Assembly: GCA_042408955.1 (NCBI GenBank)
Contig: JBHOQQ010000046.1
Coordinates: forward strand, 9,298-73,297
Reading direction: 5' to 3'
DNA: 64,000 bases
DNA from: CALGSZ01 sp042408955
GTDB taxonomy: Bacteria; Chloroflexota; Chloroflexia; Thermomicrobiales; UBA6265
The notes below the pieces were generated by a model. That model did no database searches and was not told the DNA's origin. It was given only the letters and a program-made list of their open reading frames with translations. The translations under genes and the position numbers were made by a program. This document shows, in pieces, positions 18,058-26,833 of this stretch (position 1 is the stretch's first letter; each line of letters opens with the position of its first letter).

Positions 18058-18774
18058 ATGCAGGGCGCAAGCGACGACGATCTCCAAAATGACGCACAAC
18101 AGTCGGCCAGCGCTTTCGACGACGAGCGGGAGTACCCGGTCGATCGGGTGCGGCGGAGACTGGCGGGCTCCTTTGGTGGCCGCCCGCTCATGGTGTATCT
18201 GGTGTTGTTCGCTGGGACTGCGGTGCTGCTCATTCTGCTGGTGATCGTCTGGCTCTCGGCAACGGGAGGAGACGGCGAGCAACGCCCGACCTGCTTCAAT
18301 ATCGCCGTCAACGAAGCGGAAGCGGCGATCCTGGCGGGCAACGTGACACGTGCGGAGGTCACGCTGGACCAGCAACAGCCGCTCCAGGGGCTCACCAAAA
18401 TTGTGCTGTACTACCGGGATGGCCAATGCCGGGAGCTTCCCGAGGGTGCTGATTACCGCGGTGATCTCTACCGCATTCTCGGCGTGATCTCTATTTACAA
18501 CCAAGCTTCGGAGCACCCGGTTCGGGTGCGTTACATCCGGCAAGCTGTGCCGCGAGAGCTCCTCGCAACATCGACACCCACGCCCACGGTGACCCCAACG
18601 CCGTCGCCAACGCCCACGCCATCGCCAACACCGACTGAGACTCCCGCCGAGATGGTCGCGAGCCCGGCCGCGGCGGATACGCCAACCGCGACGCCGGCGC
18701 CAACGCCGACGCCGGTCCCAACCCGGACTCTTACGCCCACTCCACTGCCGCCCGCCTCACCCGCGGCGATGTAG
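18058..18774 (+). CDS. Single-pass membrane protein with Thr/Pro-rich tail
   Basis: The 238-residue protein has an acidic cytoplasmic N-terminus (about 1-40), one membrane helix (about 45-68, LMVYLVLFAGTAVLLILLVI), a folded extracytoplasmic domain of about 110 residues with two cysteines (in RPTCFNI and DGQCREL), and a C-terminal tail of about 65 residues dominated by TPTPTP repeats. The domain appears to hold data like 'NEAEAAILAGNVTRAEV', which I do not recognise. Start ATG 18058 is preceded by GGGAG. The tail may cross the cell envelope. No function can be given. Confidence 0.65.
   Translation: MQGASDDDLQNDAQQSASAFDDEREYPVDRVRRRLAGSFGGRPLMVYLVLFAGTAVLLILLVIVWLSATGGDGEQRPTCFNIAVNEAEAAILAGNVTRAEVTLDQQQPLQGLTKIVLYYRDGQCRELPEGADYRGDLYRILGVISIYNQASEHPVRVRYIRQAVPRELLATSTPTPTVTPTPSPTPTPSPTPTETPAEMVASPAAADTPTATPAPTPTPVPTRTLTPTPLPPASPAAM
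18578..18760 (+). repeat. Thr/Pro codon repeat (ACGCCx-type microsatellite) in the preceding gene
   Basis: Near-perfect hexamer repeats of the type ACGCCN encode alternating Thr and Pro residues. The tract sits at the 3' end of the membrane-protein gene and is expected to be length-variable between strains. Confidence 0.7.
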
Positions 18775-18805
18775 GCAACGTGCCGCGCGTTTCAGTCCTC
18801 ACATT

Positions 18806-18845
18806 TCTTACAATCCCCACCCTGCCTTTCAGCAGAGTGCAACGC
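18806..18845 (+). repeat. Solitary CRISPR-repeat-like hairpin, copy B
   Basis: The unit reads ACAATCCCCACCCTGC, a short A/T-rich loop, then CAGAGTGCAAC. It matches the copy near 31124 in about 30 positions, and the CACCCTG and CAGAGTG arms can form a stem with one G-T pair. It sits in the 268-base gap between the Thr/Pro-tailed gene and the ABC permease. No second repeat follows at spacer distance, so there is no array. Confidence 0.55.
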
Positions 18846-19042
18846 GCAAATGCTCGTCAAACCTGGGCAATATCCCCCGCTCCTCCCCCGGCAACGGCCA
18901 AAATCCTTCGCAAACCTTGGCATGTTCCGCCTCACCCCTGCGCGAACCCCCCGGTATGTTCGCCCCCACACCAGGTTCGCGCCACCATTTACGAAGCCAA
19001 TTGATACCAAGCGAACGCGCCACACCTTTCAGCGTCCGTGCC

Positions 19043-20110
19043 TCACGCGCTGCGCGCGTCCCATCGGAAGAAGCGGATCGAAATGACGAACCCCACTGCG
19101 AGCGTCAACAGCAATACCAACAGGTCGCCCCAGATCGCGCCAAGTCCCCGGCCACGCGTCATCGGCTCCCGCAGCGCATCCACAAGATAGCTGAGCGGCA
19201 ACGCCCGCGCCACGGGTCGCAGCCAGGCCGGAGCGCTATCGAGGCTGAAGAACACACCTGATAAGAACAACATCGGGAAGGTGATCAGATTCGCGTAGCT
19301 GGCCGCGGCTTCGACGTTGCGTGCTATCGCCGCTACCGCGAAACCAATCGCCAGGAACGCCAGCGACCCTATTACGATCGCAAGGAAGATGACGAGCGGG
19401 TTGCCACGCAATTTCAATCCGAAGAGCGCAACACCGAGCACAATGAGGATCAGCGCCTGCGCCACCGCAACGATAAGCTGGGACACGATCCTGGCAGCGA
19501 TAAAACTCGACAAGGGAAACGGCGTCACTTTGATGCGCCGCAAGATTCCACGCTCCCGGAAGCTCACAAACGCTGTCGAGAGGCCGATCACCCCCGCGTT
19601 CATCAGGGCCATGGCCAGAATGCCCGGCACAAAGAAGTCAATAAATGAGATGTCCGCGCCAGTCACCGGTTCCTCGGTGATGGGCAACGGCTGCTCCGCC
19701 TGCGCGACGCTTAGCAGAATCTGCCGAACAACGCTTAACCCTACCTGCGCGTTCGGGCCATCGGTCTCGTCGTAGTAGAGCTGAACCGGCGGTCTCCCTT
19801 GGTTGTCGGCCTGTCCAAACACGACGACGATGTCGCGATCCCCGTCCTTGAGCGCGGTAAGCTCCTGCTCAACCGTGCCAATCTTGACGGTCATCGCATC
19901 GGTTTGGCGCAATGCGGCCGTCACTTGGTCGCTGAATGCCGACGGCTCCCCGGAAATGCCCACATCGAAGTGAGCCCCCTCGTTCCCGCCGAACACCGCA
20001 CCAAAGATGACGATGAACAGCGCAGGGAAGACCAGATTCCAAAAGAGAGCCGACCGGTTCCGCACGGTCATCTTGATGTTCGCTCGAATCATCGCGAGTA
20101 GCGCGCGCAT
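19043..20110 (-). CDS. ABC-2 type transporter permease
   Basis: This 355-residue permease has a first helix near the N-terminus (LFWNLVFPALFIVIFGAVFG), a large extracytoplasmic loop of about 140 residues, and five further helices in the C-terminal half. That layout is typical of the ABC-2/DrrB-YhgE-like exporters. The start ATG at 20110 follows GTGAGG. It is the second gene of an operon with the ATPase at 20338-21315, separated by a 227-base gap of low-complexity sequence. It should export a hydrophobic compound or lipid; the substrate is unknown. Confidence 0.85.
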   Translation of the reverse strand: MRALLAMIRANIKMTVRNRSALFWNLVFPALFIVIFGAVFGGNEGAHFDVGISGEPSAFSDQVTAALRQTDAMTVKIGTVEQELTALKDGDRDIVVVFGQADNQGRPPVQLYYDETDGPNAQVGLSVVRQILLSVAQAEQPLPITEEPVTGADISFIDFFVPGILAMALMNAGVIGLSTAFVSFRERGILRRIKVTPFPLSSFIAARIVSQLIVAVAQALILIVLGVALFGLKLRGNPLVIFLAIVIGSLAFLAIGFAVAAIARNVEAAASYANLITFPMLFLSGVFFSLDSAPAWLRPVARALPLSYLVDALREPMTRGRGLGAIWGDLLVLLLTLAVGFVISIRFFRWDARSA

Positions 20111-20205
20111 TATGAACCTCACGCACTCAGCATTCAGCTATCAGTCGTCAGATGCCATCCATCAGGATGTCGAGGGCACGATGAACTGCGCGCCGTCGGA
20201 CGGCT

Positions 20206-20250
20206 GGAAGCTCTCGGCTCGTAGCTCGAAGCTCTAAACTCGGAGCTTCC
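20206..20250. repeat. Inverted repeat with GGAAGCTC / GAGCTTCC arms
   Basis: Perfect 8-base arms flank about 29 bases that also contain repeated CTCG and AGCTC words. It lies between the ABC ATPase and permease genes and could form a hairpin on their common transcript. Confidence 0.4.
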
Positions 20251-20337
20251 CTGACCCCCGACTCCCGACCCCTTTCCTCGCCCCTCTCTCGCCCCTAGCC
20301 CCCACCGACCCCCGACCCCTGACTCCTGCCCCCCTGC
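20249..20337. repeat. Polypyrimidine, C-rich low-complexity tract
   Basis: The tract is made of runs such as CCCCCGACTCCCGACCCC and CCGACCCCCGACCCCTGACTCC. The coding (minus) strand is therefore G-rich with many GGG runs and could form G-quadruplexes in the mRNA just after the ATPase stop codon. I see no gene here. Confidence 0.6.
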
Positions 20338-21315
20338 TCAGCCCCCACCTTCCGCCTCGCCCTCATACGCGCGGCCGGTCAGTGCAAGGAACACATCCTC
20401 CAAGCTTGGCTGCGTGCTGCGGAGATCGGCCAGGACAACCCCGCTTCGCGTCGCTACCTCCAGCAACCCAACCAGTGTGGCCTGCGGGTCGGCCGTGCGC
20501 AGTTCCAACGTGCCATCTGTTCCGGCGTAGTGCAGCACCCCTGGCAGCGCAGCCAGCGTCGCAAGTGGCAACGAGCCATTGACAAACGATGCCCGGATCG
20601 TCGCCGCCGCGCCCAGGCGCCGGATCAGCACCTGCGGCGTATCACAGGCAATGATGTGGCCGCGGTCCATAATCGCCACGCGGTCGCAAAGCTGCTCCGC
20701 TTCCTCCATGTAATGCGTGGTGAGCACCACCGTTGCGCCATCTGCCCGAATCGACCGTATCGTCTGCCACAGATCGCGGCGCGCGGCCGGGTCCAAACCC
20801 GTCGTCGGCTCGTCCAAAAAGACGATTTGCGGCCGGTTGACCAATGCTAGCGCAATCGAGAGACGCTGCCGCTGTCCGCCAGAAAGCTCGGACACGCGCG
20901 CCGACCGCTTGTCGTGAAGGTTGACCATGCCGAGCAGCTCATTGACGCGTGCAGGCGAGCTATCCACGTTGTACAGGCAGGCGAACAGCTCGATAAGTTC
21001 AGCCGCGGTTAGGTAGTCAAATAGCGCGGTTGTTTGGAGTTGCACTCCGATAATCTGGCGAACACGTGTGGGTTGCGCCACCGCGTCGAAGCCAGCCACT
21101 CGGATCGTTCCCTCGTCTGGCTGGCGCAGACCTTCGATCATCTCCAGCGTTGTGGTCTTGCCCGCGCCATTCGGTCCAAGGATGCCGAAGATCTCTCCGG
21201 AGCAGACCGTCAGGTCGATGCCCTCCACGGCCACTAGCGCACCGTACCGCTTGATCAATCCGCGAATCTCAATCACCGGCGCCTGTGACGCGGCGCCACC
21301 GCCCGTTTCGCTCAC
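20338..21315 (-). CDS. ABC transporter ATP-binding protein (DrrA-like)
   Basis: This ATPase of the drug-exporter DrrA/CcmA type has Walker A GPNGAGKTT, signature LSGGQRQRL, Walker B IVFLDEPTTGLD and the H-loop THYMEEAE, followed by a C-terminal domain of about 90 residues. It powers the permease encoded next on the same strand. I chose GTG 21315 (325 residues) because homologous sequence begins soon after (VIEIRGLIKRYG); the frame is open up to 21414 but that part looks non-conserved. The start is the least certain part of this entry. Confidence 0.88.
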   Translation of the reverse strand: MSETGGGAASQAPVIEIRGLIKRYGALVAVEGIDLTVCSGEIFGILGPNGAGKTTTLEMIEGLRQPDEGTIRVAGFDAVAQPTRVRQIIGVQLQTTALFDYLTAAELIELFACLYNVDSSPARVNELLGMVNLHDKRSARVSELSGGQRQRLSIALALVNRPQIVFLDEPTTGLDPAARRDLWQTIRSIRADGATVVLTTHYMEEAEQLCDRVAIMDRGHIIACDTPQVLIRRLGAAATIRASFVNGSLPLATLAALPGVLHYAGTDGTLELRTADPQATLVGLLEVATRSGVVLADLRSTQPSLEDVFLALTGRAYEGEAEGGG

Positions 21316-21555
21316 GCTCCCATTGTCCCGTTCGCAACCGATCCAACCCGCGGCTCCAGCAGGCTGGCCATCAACCACTATACGACGCGCTCCAGCGGGT
21401 GACCACGTCACCAATTGGGAAGCCTAGCTCCGAGCGCGAAGCCAATGAGTCGCCTGCGCTTCAAGCATCAAGCATCCAGCCCTGAGCGATCCGATCTCGG
21501 CGGTGACGAGAGCCTGGACATCTCGTCGAACGATCCTCGTCCCGTAGAAAGAGCG

Positions 21556-21592
21556 AGAGCGGGGCTGCAACGCACGGCTGTGACCCCGCTCT
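21556..21592. terminator. Perfect 9-bp hairpin before the ABC operon, after the nos cluster
   Basis: AGAGCGGGG and CCCCGCTCT flank a 19-base loop in the 322-base gap between cytochrome c (ending 21638) and the ABC ATPase. It is downstream of the nos operon on the minus strand and may end it. There is no T-run. I see no other feature in this gap. Confidence 0.5.
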
Positions 21593-21637
21593 GCCGATTC
21601 GACCGTGTCGAGGCGTGAAGCGCTCTGCTCTGCGCCG

Positions 21638-22201
21638 TTACTCTGAGAGGGACTTGATGTAGGCGATCAGATCGGCAATCTGCTGGTCGGTCAAGTAGTT
21701 GAACGGCGGCATCGCTGGCGGATACCCTTTGACGATCTTCGCCATGGGGTTCACGATCGATTCCCGAATATATGCATCGTCCGCCACGACCGTCTCACCG
21801 CTCTCCAGCTCGACCTGGCTGCCGTAGAGTCCTTTCCAGGTCGGCCCAACCAGCGTCGAACCGTCCGTCGAGTGGCAGGCAAGGCATTGCGCGGCCAGTT
21901 GCCGCCCGCGCTCGACATCACCAACGATACCCGCGGCTTCCGTCGCGGGTGGCGATGCGACTGGCGAGGCAACCGGCGAAGCAGCTGGCGACGCGGCTGG
22001 CGAGGCTGCCGGGGAAATCGGGGTTGCCACGACGCTCGTTGCCTCCGGTGAGGCCGCCTCCGCGGCCGTCGGCGTCGTGCCGGGCGCGCCCTCGACCGGT
22101 ATCCGCGTCACGGTCGGCTTCGCCTCTTCTTCCGGCTTGCCGCACGCGCCGAGGATGGCAACCGCTACAATCGCAACGAGCAGAACTCCCCGCTTGACCA
22201 C
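21638..22201 (-). CDS. Lipoprotein cytochrome c (end of nos cluster)
   Basis: This 187-residue protein has a lipoprotein signal ending in LGAC, so it is probably anchored to the outer face of the membrane. A low-complexity Ala/Ser/Pro/Val linker of about 70 residues, including repeated SPAASPAA, leads to one class I cytochrome c domain with the heme site CLACHS and a distal methionine probably in YPPAMPPFNYL. The GTG at 22201 is preceded by GGAGGG. It is the last gene of the nos operon and is the most likely electron donor to NosZ, since clade II clusters often carry cytochrome c genes instead of nosR; that role is inference. Confidence 0.85.
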   Translation of the reverse strand: MVKRGVLLVAIVAVAILGACGKPEEEAKPTVTRIPVEGAPGTTPTAAEAASPEATSVVATPISPAASPAASPAASPVASPVASPPATEAAGIVGDVERGRQLAAQCLACHSTDGSTLVGPTWKGLYGSQVELESGETVVADDAYIRESIVNPMAKIVKGYPPAMPPFNYLTDQQIADLIAYIKSLSE

Positions 22202-22247
22202 TGAGCCCCTCCCTCCTCGCCCGGTCATCCCCTCACCAACCAGGCTG

Positions 22248-22709
22248 CTACGACATTCTCGCTCCAATCTTCCAATTCTGCACGATTTCCTGCCAGGTCA
22301 TCACCTGGCCCCCTTTCTCTGCCGCCAGGCGCTCCGCCTCCTCGCGCGTTTTCAGGGCCACGACACCGGTGCCCATCGGCGTCATCAATTCGTCATCGAC
22401 CACAAAATACGCTTGAGTTCCGTCGATCCACTCCTTCGTCGTGTAATCGTGCACCCAGACGCGGCGGTCGTTCAATCCCTCCTCCTGGACCTGCGCGACC
22501 AGCTCTCCGGGATCATCGAACAGCAAAGCGTCTCCGTCGGACTCGACCAGCCCTGCTGCAAAACGCTCGTCCGAGATGATCATGCGGCAACGGGCACACA
22601 GGTCCTTGCCGTACGAGATCTTCGGTGGTTCCGTGGCACTTGTCTTGTTACCACACGCGGTGAGGAGGAATGCCGCGCTTCCGAGCACGAACATGCGGCG
22701 ATGCATCAT
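22248..22709 (-). CDS. nosL: NosL, copper-binding lipoprotein for N2O reductase maturation
   Basis: NosL is an outer-face lipoprotein that binds Cu(I) and helps deliver it to NosZ. The signal peptide MMHRRMFVLGSAAFLLTAC ends in a lipobox, and the mature part has the family motif CARCRMII (CxxCxM), GDALLFDDPGEL, HDYTTKEWIDG and the terminal TWQEIV element. The ATG at 22709 overlaps the nosY stop by 4 bases (ATGA), and the length of 153 is slightly below the common 170-180. A second ATG follows one codon later. Confidence 0.92.
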   Translation of the reverse strand: MMHRRMFVLGSAAFLLTACGNKTSATEPPKISYGKDLCARCRMIISDERFAAGLVESDGDALLFDDPGELVAQVQEEGLNDRRVWVHDYTTKEWIDGTQAYFVVDDELMTPMGTGVVALKTREEAERLAAEKGGQVMTWQEIVQNWKIGARMS

Positions 22710-23539
22710 CGGATATCCGTCCTTTTGAAGAGGAAGTACCCAGCCGGCAACGGCAGCACCACCCACAAGGCCAGCAAGCCAAGCAACACCGGCGCGAGGA
22801 GCCGTCCAAGCTGCTCGGTGGCGTAGGCTCCAGCCGGGCCGAGCACATCCAGCGACGCCTGAAGTTGATCGACAGTCAGCAGCTTATAGACATCGAGAGG
22901 ATTGACCAGCGTCAGAGTCAGCAGCGTTTCGGGGCTCAGGTCCATAACGAGGGCGCTGCCCATCAGCCCCAGGTCGCCAACGATCACGAACGCCAGCCAG
23001 AGGGTGACAGCGATTCCCAGCGCTGCCGATGTCTGACTGGTGAAGCTGGAGACGAGATAGCCGATGCTGAGGGTGCCCAATCCAAGCAACAAGGTCAGAA
23101 CGACCAGCAACGCGAAATCACCGATGCCAGCCGCGCCGCCTCGCACGGCGAGCACCAACCCTGCGCTGCCGAAACCTAGCAGGAGCGTCGAGGCAAGGCA
23201 AAGAGCGACCCCAAGATATTTGCCGAGGAAAACCTCCGCCGGTGAGACCGGTTGTGCGAGAAGGTAGTCGAGACCGCGGCCTTCCCGCTCTCCAACGAGC
23301 GATTGAGCGCCGGCAGTCAGGCCGATGAGCGGCACCATCAGCAGCATCAAATTGAGCAGTCCCGCCGAGGTCCGACCAAAACCCGGCTCTCCGGTCAACG
23401 CCGAGCCACCCATCGCGACCACCGCAAACCCGATGCTCAGCACCGCAAAGACGACGGCATACAGCGCAAACCACTTGCTGCGTAATCCCGCTCGCGTTTC
23501 TCGCGCCGCGATAGCCGCGATCATCGCTCTATCCATCAC
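22706..23539 (-). CDS. nosY: NosY, ABC transporter permease for N2O reductase maturation
   Basis: NosY is the membrane part of the NosDFY complex, which supplies sulfur or otherwise matures the CuZ centre of NosZ. The 277-residue protein has about six helices, the first of them in LYAVVFAVLSIGFAVVAMGG, and the conserved GEREGRGLDYLLAQPVSPAEVFLGK segment between helices 2 and 3. The start overlaps the nosF stop by 4 bases and its end overlaps nosL by 4 bases. Confidence 0.92.
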   Translation of the reverse strand: MMDRAMIAAIAARETRAGLRSKWFALYAVVFAVLSIGFAVVAMGGSALTGEPGFGRTSAGLLNLMLLMVPLIGLTAGAQSLVGEREGRGLDYLLAQPVSPAEVFLGKYLGVALCLASTLLLGFGSAGLVLAVRGGAAGIGDFALLVVLTLLLGLGTLSIGYLVSSFTSQTSAALGIAVTLWLAFVIVGDLGLMGSALVMDLSPETLLTLTLVNPLDVYKLLTVDQLQASLDVLGPAGAYATEQLGRLLAPVLLGLLALWVVLPLPAGYFLFKRTDIR

Positions 23540-24432
23540 AACCGCTCCATGTCGAAATCGTCGATCTCAATGCCCTGCTTCGCCAGATGCGCCAGCACGC
23601 GTGCTTTGTCTCGTGTGGGGACCGGAACGCTGACCACGTGACCGCTGCCCGTCGGCGAAAGGCCGAGGCGCACAAGGGCATCGAGCGTCTCGTGCACATG
23701 GCCATTCTTCAAGACGAGCACGAGCTTGGTGGCCGAGCCAATCTCCTCCCGGAACGTTGCCGGAGTGGCAGAGCGGCGCAACACCCCGCGCTCGATCATG
23801 AGAATGCGATCGGCAAGCATCAGCACGTCGTCCGGCCGGTGCGAGGAGAACACCACGGTTAGTCCTTGGCGATGATACGTGCGCAAGAGGTCAAGGAGTT
23901 CGGCGCGTCCGCGGGCATCAAGATTGGCGGTCGGCTCGTCCAATAGCAGGATCTTCGGTGACCCGATCAGCGCGAGCGCCAAGGCGAGCCGCTGCTTCAT
24001 TCCCCCGGATAGTGCGCTGATGGGTTTGTCTATGTGCTCGGCGATGCCGAGCGTTGTGAGCTGCTCCATGGCGGCAGTGAAGGACGACCGCTTGATCGTG
24101 GCGACAAAGGCGACCATCTCGCCCACTGTCTCCGGGGAGATTGGCAAATCTTGCGGCACGTAGCCGATTAGCTGGCGAACCGCCCGGCCGTCACGCTGAG
24201 GGTCCTTCCCATCCACGCGAATCTGCCCATCATAGTGAGCAAGCCCGAGGAGACAGCGGAGCACGGTGGTTTTGCCGGCGCCGTTCGGCCCCCACAGGGC
24301 CACCGCCTCGCCTGGAAAGACCTCGAAGCTGATCCCATCGAGCGCGGCCACCTGCCCGTAGCGCTTGGTCACGTCCTGAACAGCGATTGCTGGCGAAGTT
24401 GCGTCGATGGAGCTCTGGTGCAAGCTATGCAT
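23536..24432 (-). CDS. nosF: NosF, ABC transporter ATP-binding protein
   Basis: NosF is the ATPase of the NosDFY complex. Visible motifs are Walker A GPNGAGKTT, signature LSGGMKQRL and Walker B ILLLDEPTANLD with the H-loop histidine in FSSHRPDD. Its 298 residues and the terminal 70-residue domain fit the family. It starts only 3 bases after nosD ends, so the pair is translated together. Confidence 0.93.
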   Translation of the reverse strand: MHSLHQSSIDATSPAIAVQDVTKRYGQVAALDGISFEVFPGEAVALWGPNGAGKTTVLRCLLGLAHYDGQIRVDGKDPQRDGRAVRQLIGYVPQDLPISPETVGEMVAFVATIKRSSFTAAMEQLTTLGIAEHIDKPISALSGGMKQRLALALALIGSPKILLLDEPTANLDARGRAELLDLLRTYHRQGLTVVFSSHRPDDVLMLADRILMIERGVLRRSATPATFREEIGSATKLVLVLKNGHVHETLDALVRLGLSPTGSGHVVSVPVPTRDKARVLAHLAKQGIEIDDFDMERL

Positions 24433-24435
24433 GGA

Positions 24436-25911
24436 TCAGACTCCTCTCGCTCTCATCGGGGCGAGTCTACGCCGCGCTGTCACGGTCGCGGGCCGCAGGC
24501 GAAGGATGAAGAACGCGACGCCGATGAGGGCAAGCGTGCTCACAATGCCCAGCGTCACCCGCGATCCCTCTGAGGCAGCATCAACCGGCGGCAGGTAGGG
24601 TGAGACGGGCGCGGCCATCAGCGGAGCAGGATCCTCGAACTTTACTTCCGGCCGCACCTCGGGAAACGCCTTGGCTGCAAAATCGACGGCCATCGCCGCT
24701 GGGCTAAACAGGAACAGGCGTAACTCCGGATGCTGATCGGTCAGCCGCTCGAAGAGGCGCTGGGACCGGTACGGCCGGTCGCCAACGCCATCGCCATTGG
24801 CGTCATAGCCGGCGTAATCGCTCCAATAGTTGCCCCGGCCATCCACCGCCCACGTCATGTCTTTTAGTTGGCCCCGGCCGATAATTGCTACATGCTCAGT
24901 ATTATCCAGAAAGGCATTCCCGGTCAGGGTGTTGTGAGACACCGACGGCATGAAGCCGATCCCTATTTCATTGAACGCGAACACATTGTCCCGCCAGTAA
25001 TTCTCGATGCCGCGCTCGCGCGGAGAGGTGTCTACCTGCGCCCCAATATTGTTGTGGACAAAGCGGTTCCCCTCCACCACGGCGCGATCGACATCTTTGA
25101 ATCCGAGCCCGCCGCCGCTTGGCCCACGGTTGTCCGAAAGATTGTTGCCGATGATGACCGGGTCCCGGCCATACATGATGTAAAGTCCGATCGAGTTGGC
25201 GCGCAGCGAGTTGCCTTCGATCCGGGCACGATCGCTAAACATCAGGTGCAAGCCGTACCGGCTCCGATTGAATGCGTTGTTGCGCACGAGCGCGCGGTTC
25301 GAATACCACAGGATAATATCGCGGCCATCACTGGCCTGATTCCCTTCGATGACGACGTCATCACAATACCAGATTTTGATGCTATCACCGCGCATCGCGA
25401 TATCAACCGGTTTCGCGAGCACAATGTTATCCTTGATGACACTACCCGGCGCCTGCTTGAGGTAAATGCCGAAGAGAGCATCTTCGATCCGGTTATTGAT
25501 CACCGTTGCACGGCCACCATCGAACACGATCGCTGCATCTTCCTGATCGTGATTCATCCCGGTGCCACGGATGGTAAAGCCCTGAATCGTTACGTCTGCC
25601 CCGACGACACGGACCACTGTGCCCCGTCCGCCGCCGTCAATGACGGGATGGTCAACGCCCCGCAAGACCAGCGGCTTGTCAATGACAAGGCCACCTGGGT
25701 AGACGCCCCCCCGCACTTCGATAGTCGCACCGGCCGGAGCCGCCGCAACCGCCTCCGCGAGCGACGTCTGGGCGCAGGTGGGACAGACGAGCATCGCTTC
25801 GTCTGTCGCCCCGGCTGCGAGGTGCAGCGCCCCCCCGGTCACGATCGCCGTGAGGAGCGCAAGCACCAAGGCGGGCCGCCGCGGCCAGCGCTTCCCGCTA
25901 CCGAGCAGCAT
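24436..25911 (-). CDS. nosD: NosD, periplasmic copper-maturation beta-helix protein
   Basis: NosD is the extracytoplasmic component of the NosDFY machinery. The 491-residue protein has a signal peptide (about 1-30), a long right-handed beta-helix of the CASH/carbohydrate-binding type with repeated hydrophobic rungs (such as VVIEGNQASDGRDI and ARIEGNSLRANSIGLYI), and a C-terminal membrane helix near residues 455-475. I placed the start at ATG 25911, preceded by GGAGAG; this overlaps the end of the NosB-like gene by 14 bases. The total length is slightly above the usual 400-450. Confidence 0.92.
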   Translation of the reverse strand: MLLGSGKRWPRRPALVLALLTAIVTGGALHLAAGATDEAMLVCPTCAQTSLAEAVAAAPAGATIEVRGGVYPGGLVIDKPLVLRGVDHPVIDGGGRGTVVRVVGADVTIQGFTIRGTGMNHDQEDAAIVFDGGRATVINNRIEDALFGIYLKQAPGSVIKDNIVLAKPVDIAMRGDSIKIWYCDDVVIEGNQASDGRDIILWYSNRALVRNNAFNRSRYGLHLMFSDRARIEGNSLRANSIGLYIMYGRDPVIIGNNLSDNRGPSGGGLGFKDVDRAVVEGNRFVHNNIGAQVDTSPRERGIENYWRDNVFAFNEIGIGFMPSVSHNTLTGNAFLDNTEHVAIIGRGQLKDMTWAVDGRGNYWSDYAGYDANGDGVGDRPYRSQRLFERLTDQHPELRLFLFSPAAMAVDFAAKAFPEVRPEVKFEDPAPLMAAPVSPYLPPVDAASEGSRVTLGIVSTLALIGVAFFILRLRPATVTARRRLAPMRARGV

Positions 25912-26563
25912 TGCTGGCTCTCCGCCCAATGATCGTGGCCACGAGCACGACAACGGCCGCGGCAACTGCCATCCAGAATCCGAGCTCAAAGTGTGCCTGC
26001 GTGCTGAACTGCCCGATCGTCCCTTTCCCGATGAGTCTTGGAGTGAACTCGTGGATCGAGCTGCTCAGCGGCGCATGCGGATCGAGCGAATGGCCAGCGT
26101 AGTACAGCCAGGCCAAGAGATCGGCGACGAACACAATGGGATAGATCATGAGTGGCACGCGAGCGAGCCAGTGCCGCGCCCCACGCAGCCAGAACGATAC
26201 CACCGCCAGCGCCGCCAGAATCGGGATGCCTATGCGTGAGATGCTGCGTTCAATAGTCGCCGCATCTGTCAGCCGGATCATGCCAATGTAATGGTTCAGC
26301 CCGTCCACCTCGCGGACATTCTTGGGTGGCTCCATCTTGTACACGTAAATATCGACACCCAGTCCACGCGGGTATTGCGGCGCATGAAGGGTGATGTGCC
26401 AGTAGGGGTAGAAGATCGAAAGGATAACAAGCGCGCCACCGATCACCAGCAGCGGGAGCTCAAGGCGTCGCACGAGCGCCCGGCTCAGCGAGACCGCACG
26501 TCTCTCGGTCTTCGGCACGGCCTTAGCTGGAGCCGCGACGTTCATCGGCTGACTGATTGCCAT
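25898..26563 (-). CDS. NosB-like four-helix membrane protein of clade II nos clusters
   Basis: In clade II N2O reducers a conserved membrane protein (NosB) follows nosZ; its role in electron transfer or maturation is not settled. This 221-residue protein has four hydrophobic segments: LLVIGGALVILSIFYPYW, ILAALAVVSFWL, LMIYPIVFVADLLAWLYY and GFWMAVAAAVVVLVATIIG. The middle region has TLHAPQYPRGL and a conserved-looking GLNHYIGM, which matches the family pattern I remember. Start ATG 26563 is preceded by GAGGAGG. It lies 270 bases after nosZ and overlaps nosD by 14 bases. Confidence 0.8.
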   Translation of the reverse strand: MAISQPMNVAAPAKAVPKTERRAVSLSRALVRRLELPLLVIGGALVILSIFYPYWHITLHAPQYPRGLGVDIYVYKMEPPKNVREVDGLNHYIGMIRLTDAATIERSISRIGIPILAALAVVSFWLRGARHWLARVPLMIYPIVFVADLLAWLYYAGHSLDPHAPLSSSIHEFTPRLIGKGTIGQFSTQAHFELGFWMAVAAAVVVLVATIIGRRASNAAR

Positions 26564-26833
26564 AGGAACCTCCTCGTTTCCTCGAAATCCTGCCTTGATC
26601 CGCGCCCGTGCGCTGGGATCGTCCTCTGCTTGGTACGGTAGCCCCGGATGTATCGCAGGCACGTCATTTTCCAACCGTTCACTGTTACAGATGCATAAAC
26701 TCGCTTCGGCTCTGGCGCTGGTCAAAACGTGGGGAGGGCTCGTGTCCCTCCCCAGCAAGGCCCAAAAACCCGGTGGAGCCGGGCGCTAGCAGCTAATGGC
26801 TGGCGCTGGCGCCCGTCGCTCCTCTCCGCTCCC

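Noticed and set aside
24868..25932. Open frame of about 350 codons opposite nosD
   Set aside because: It is antisense to a beta-helix protein whose regular rungs keep the opposite frame open.
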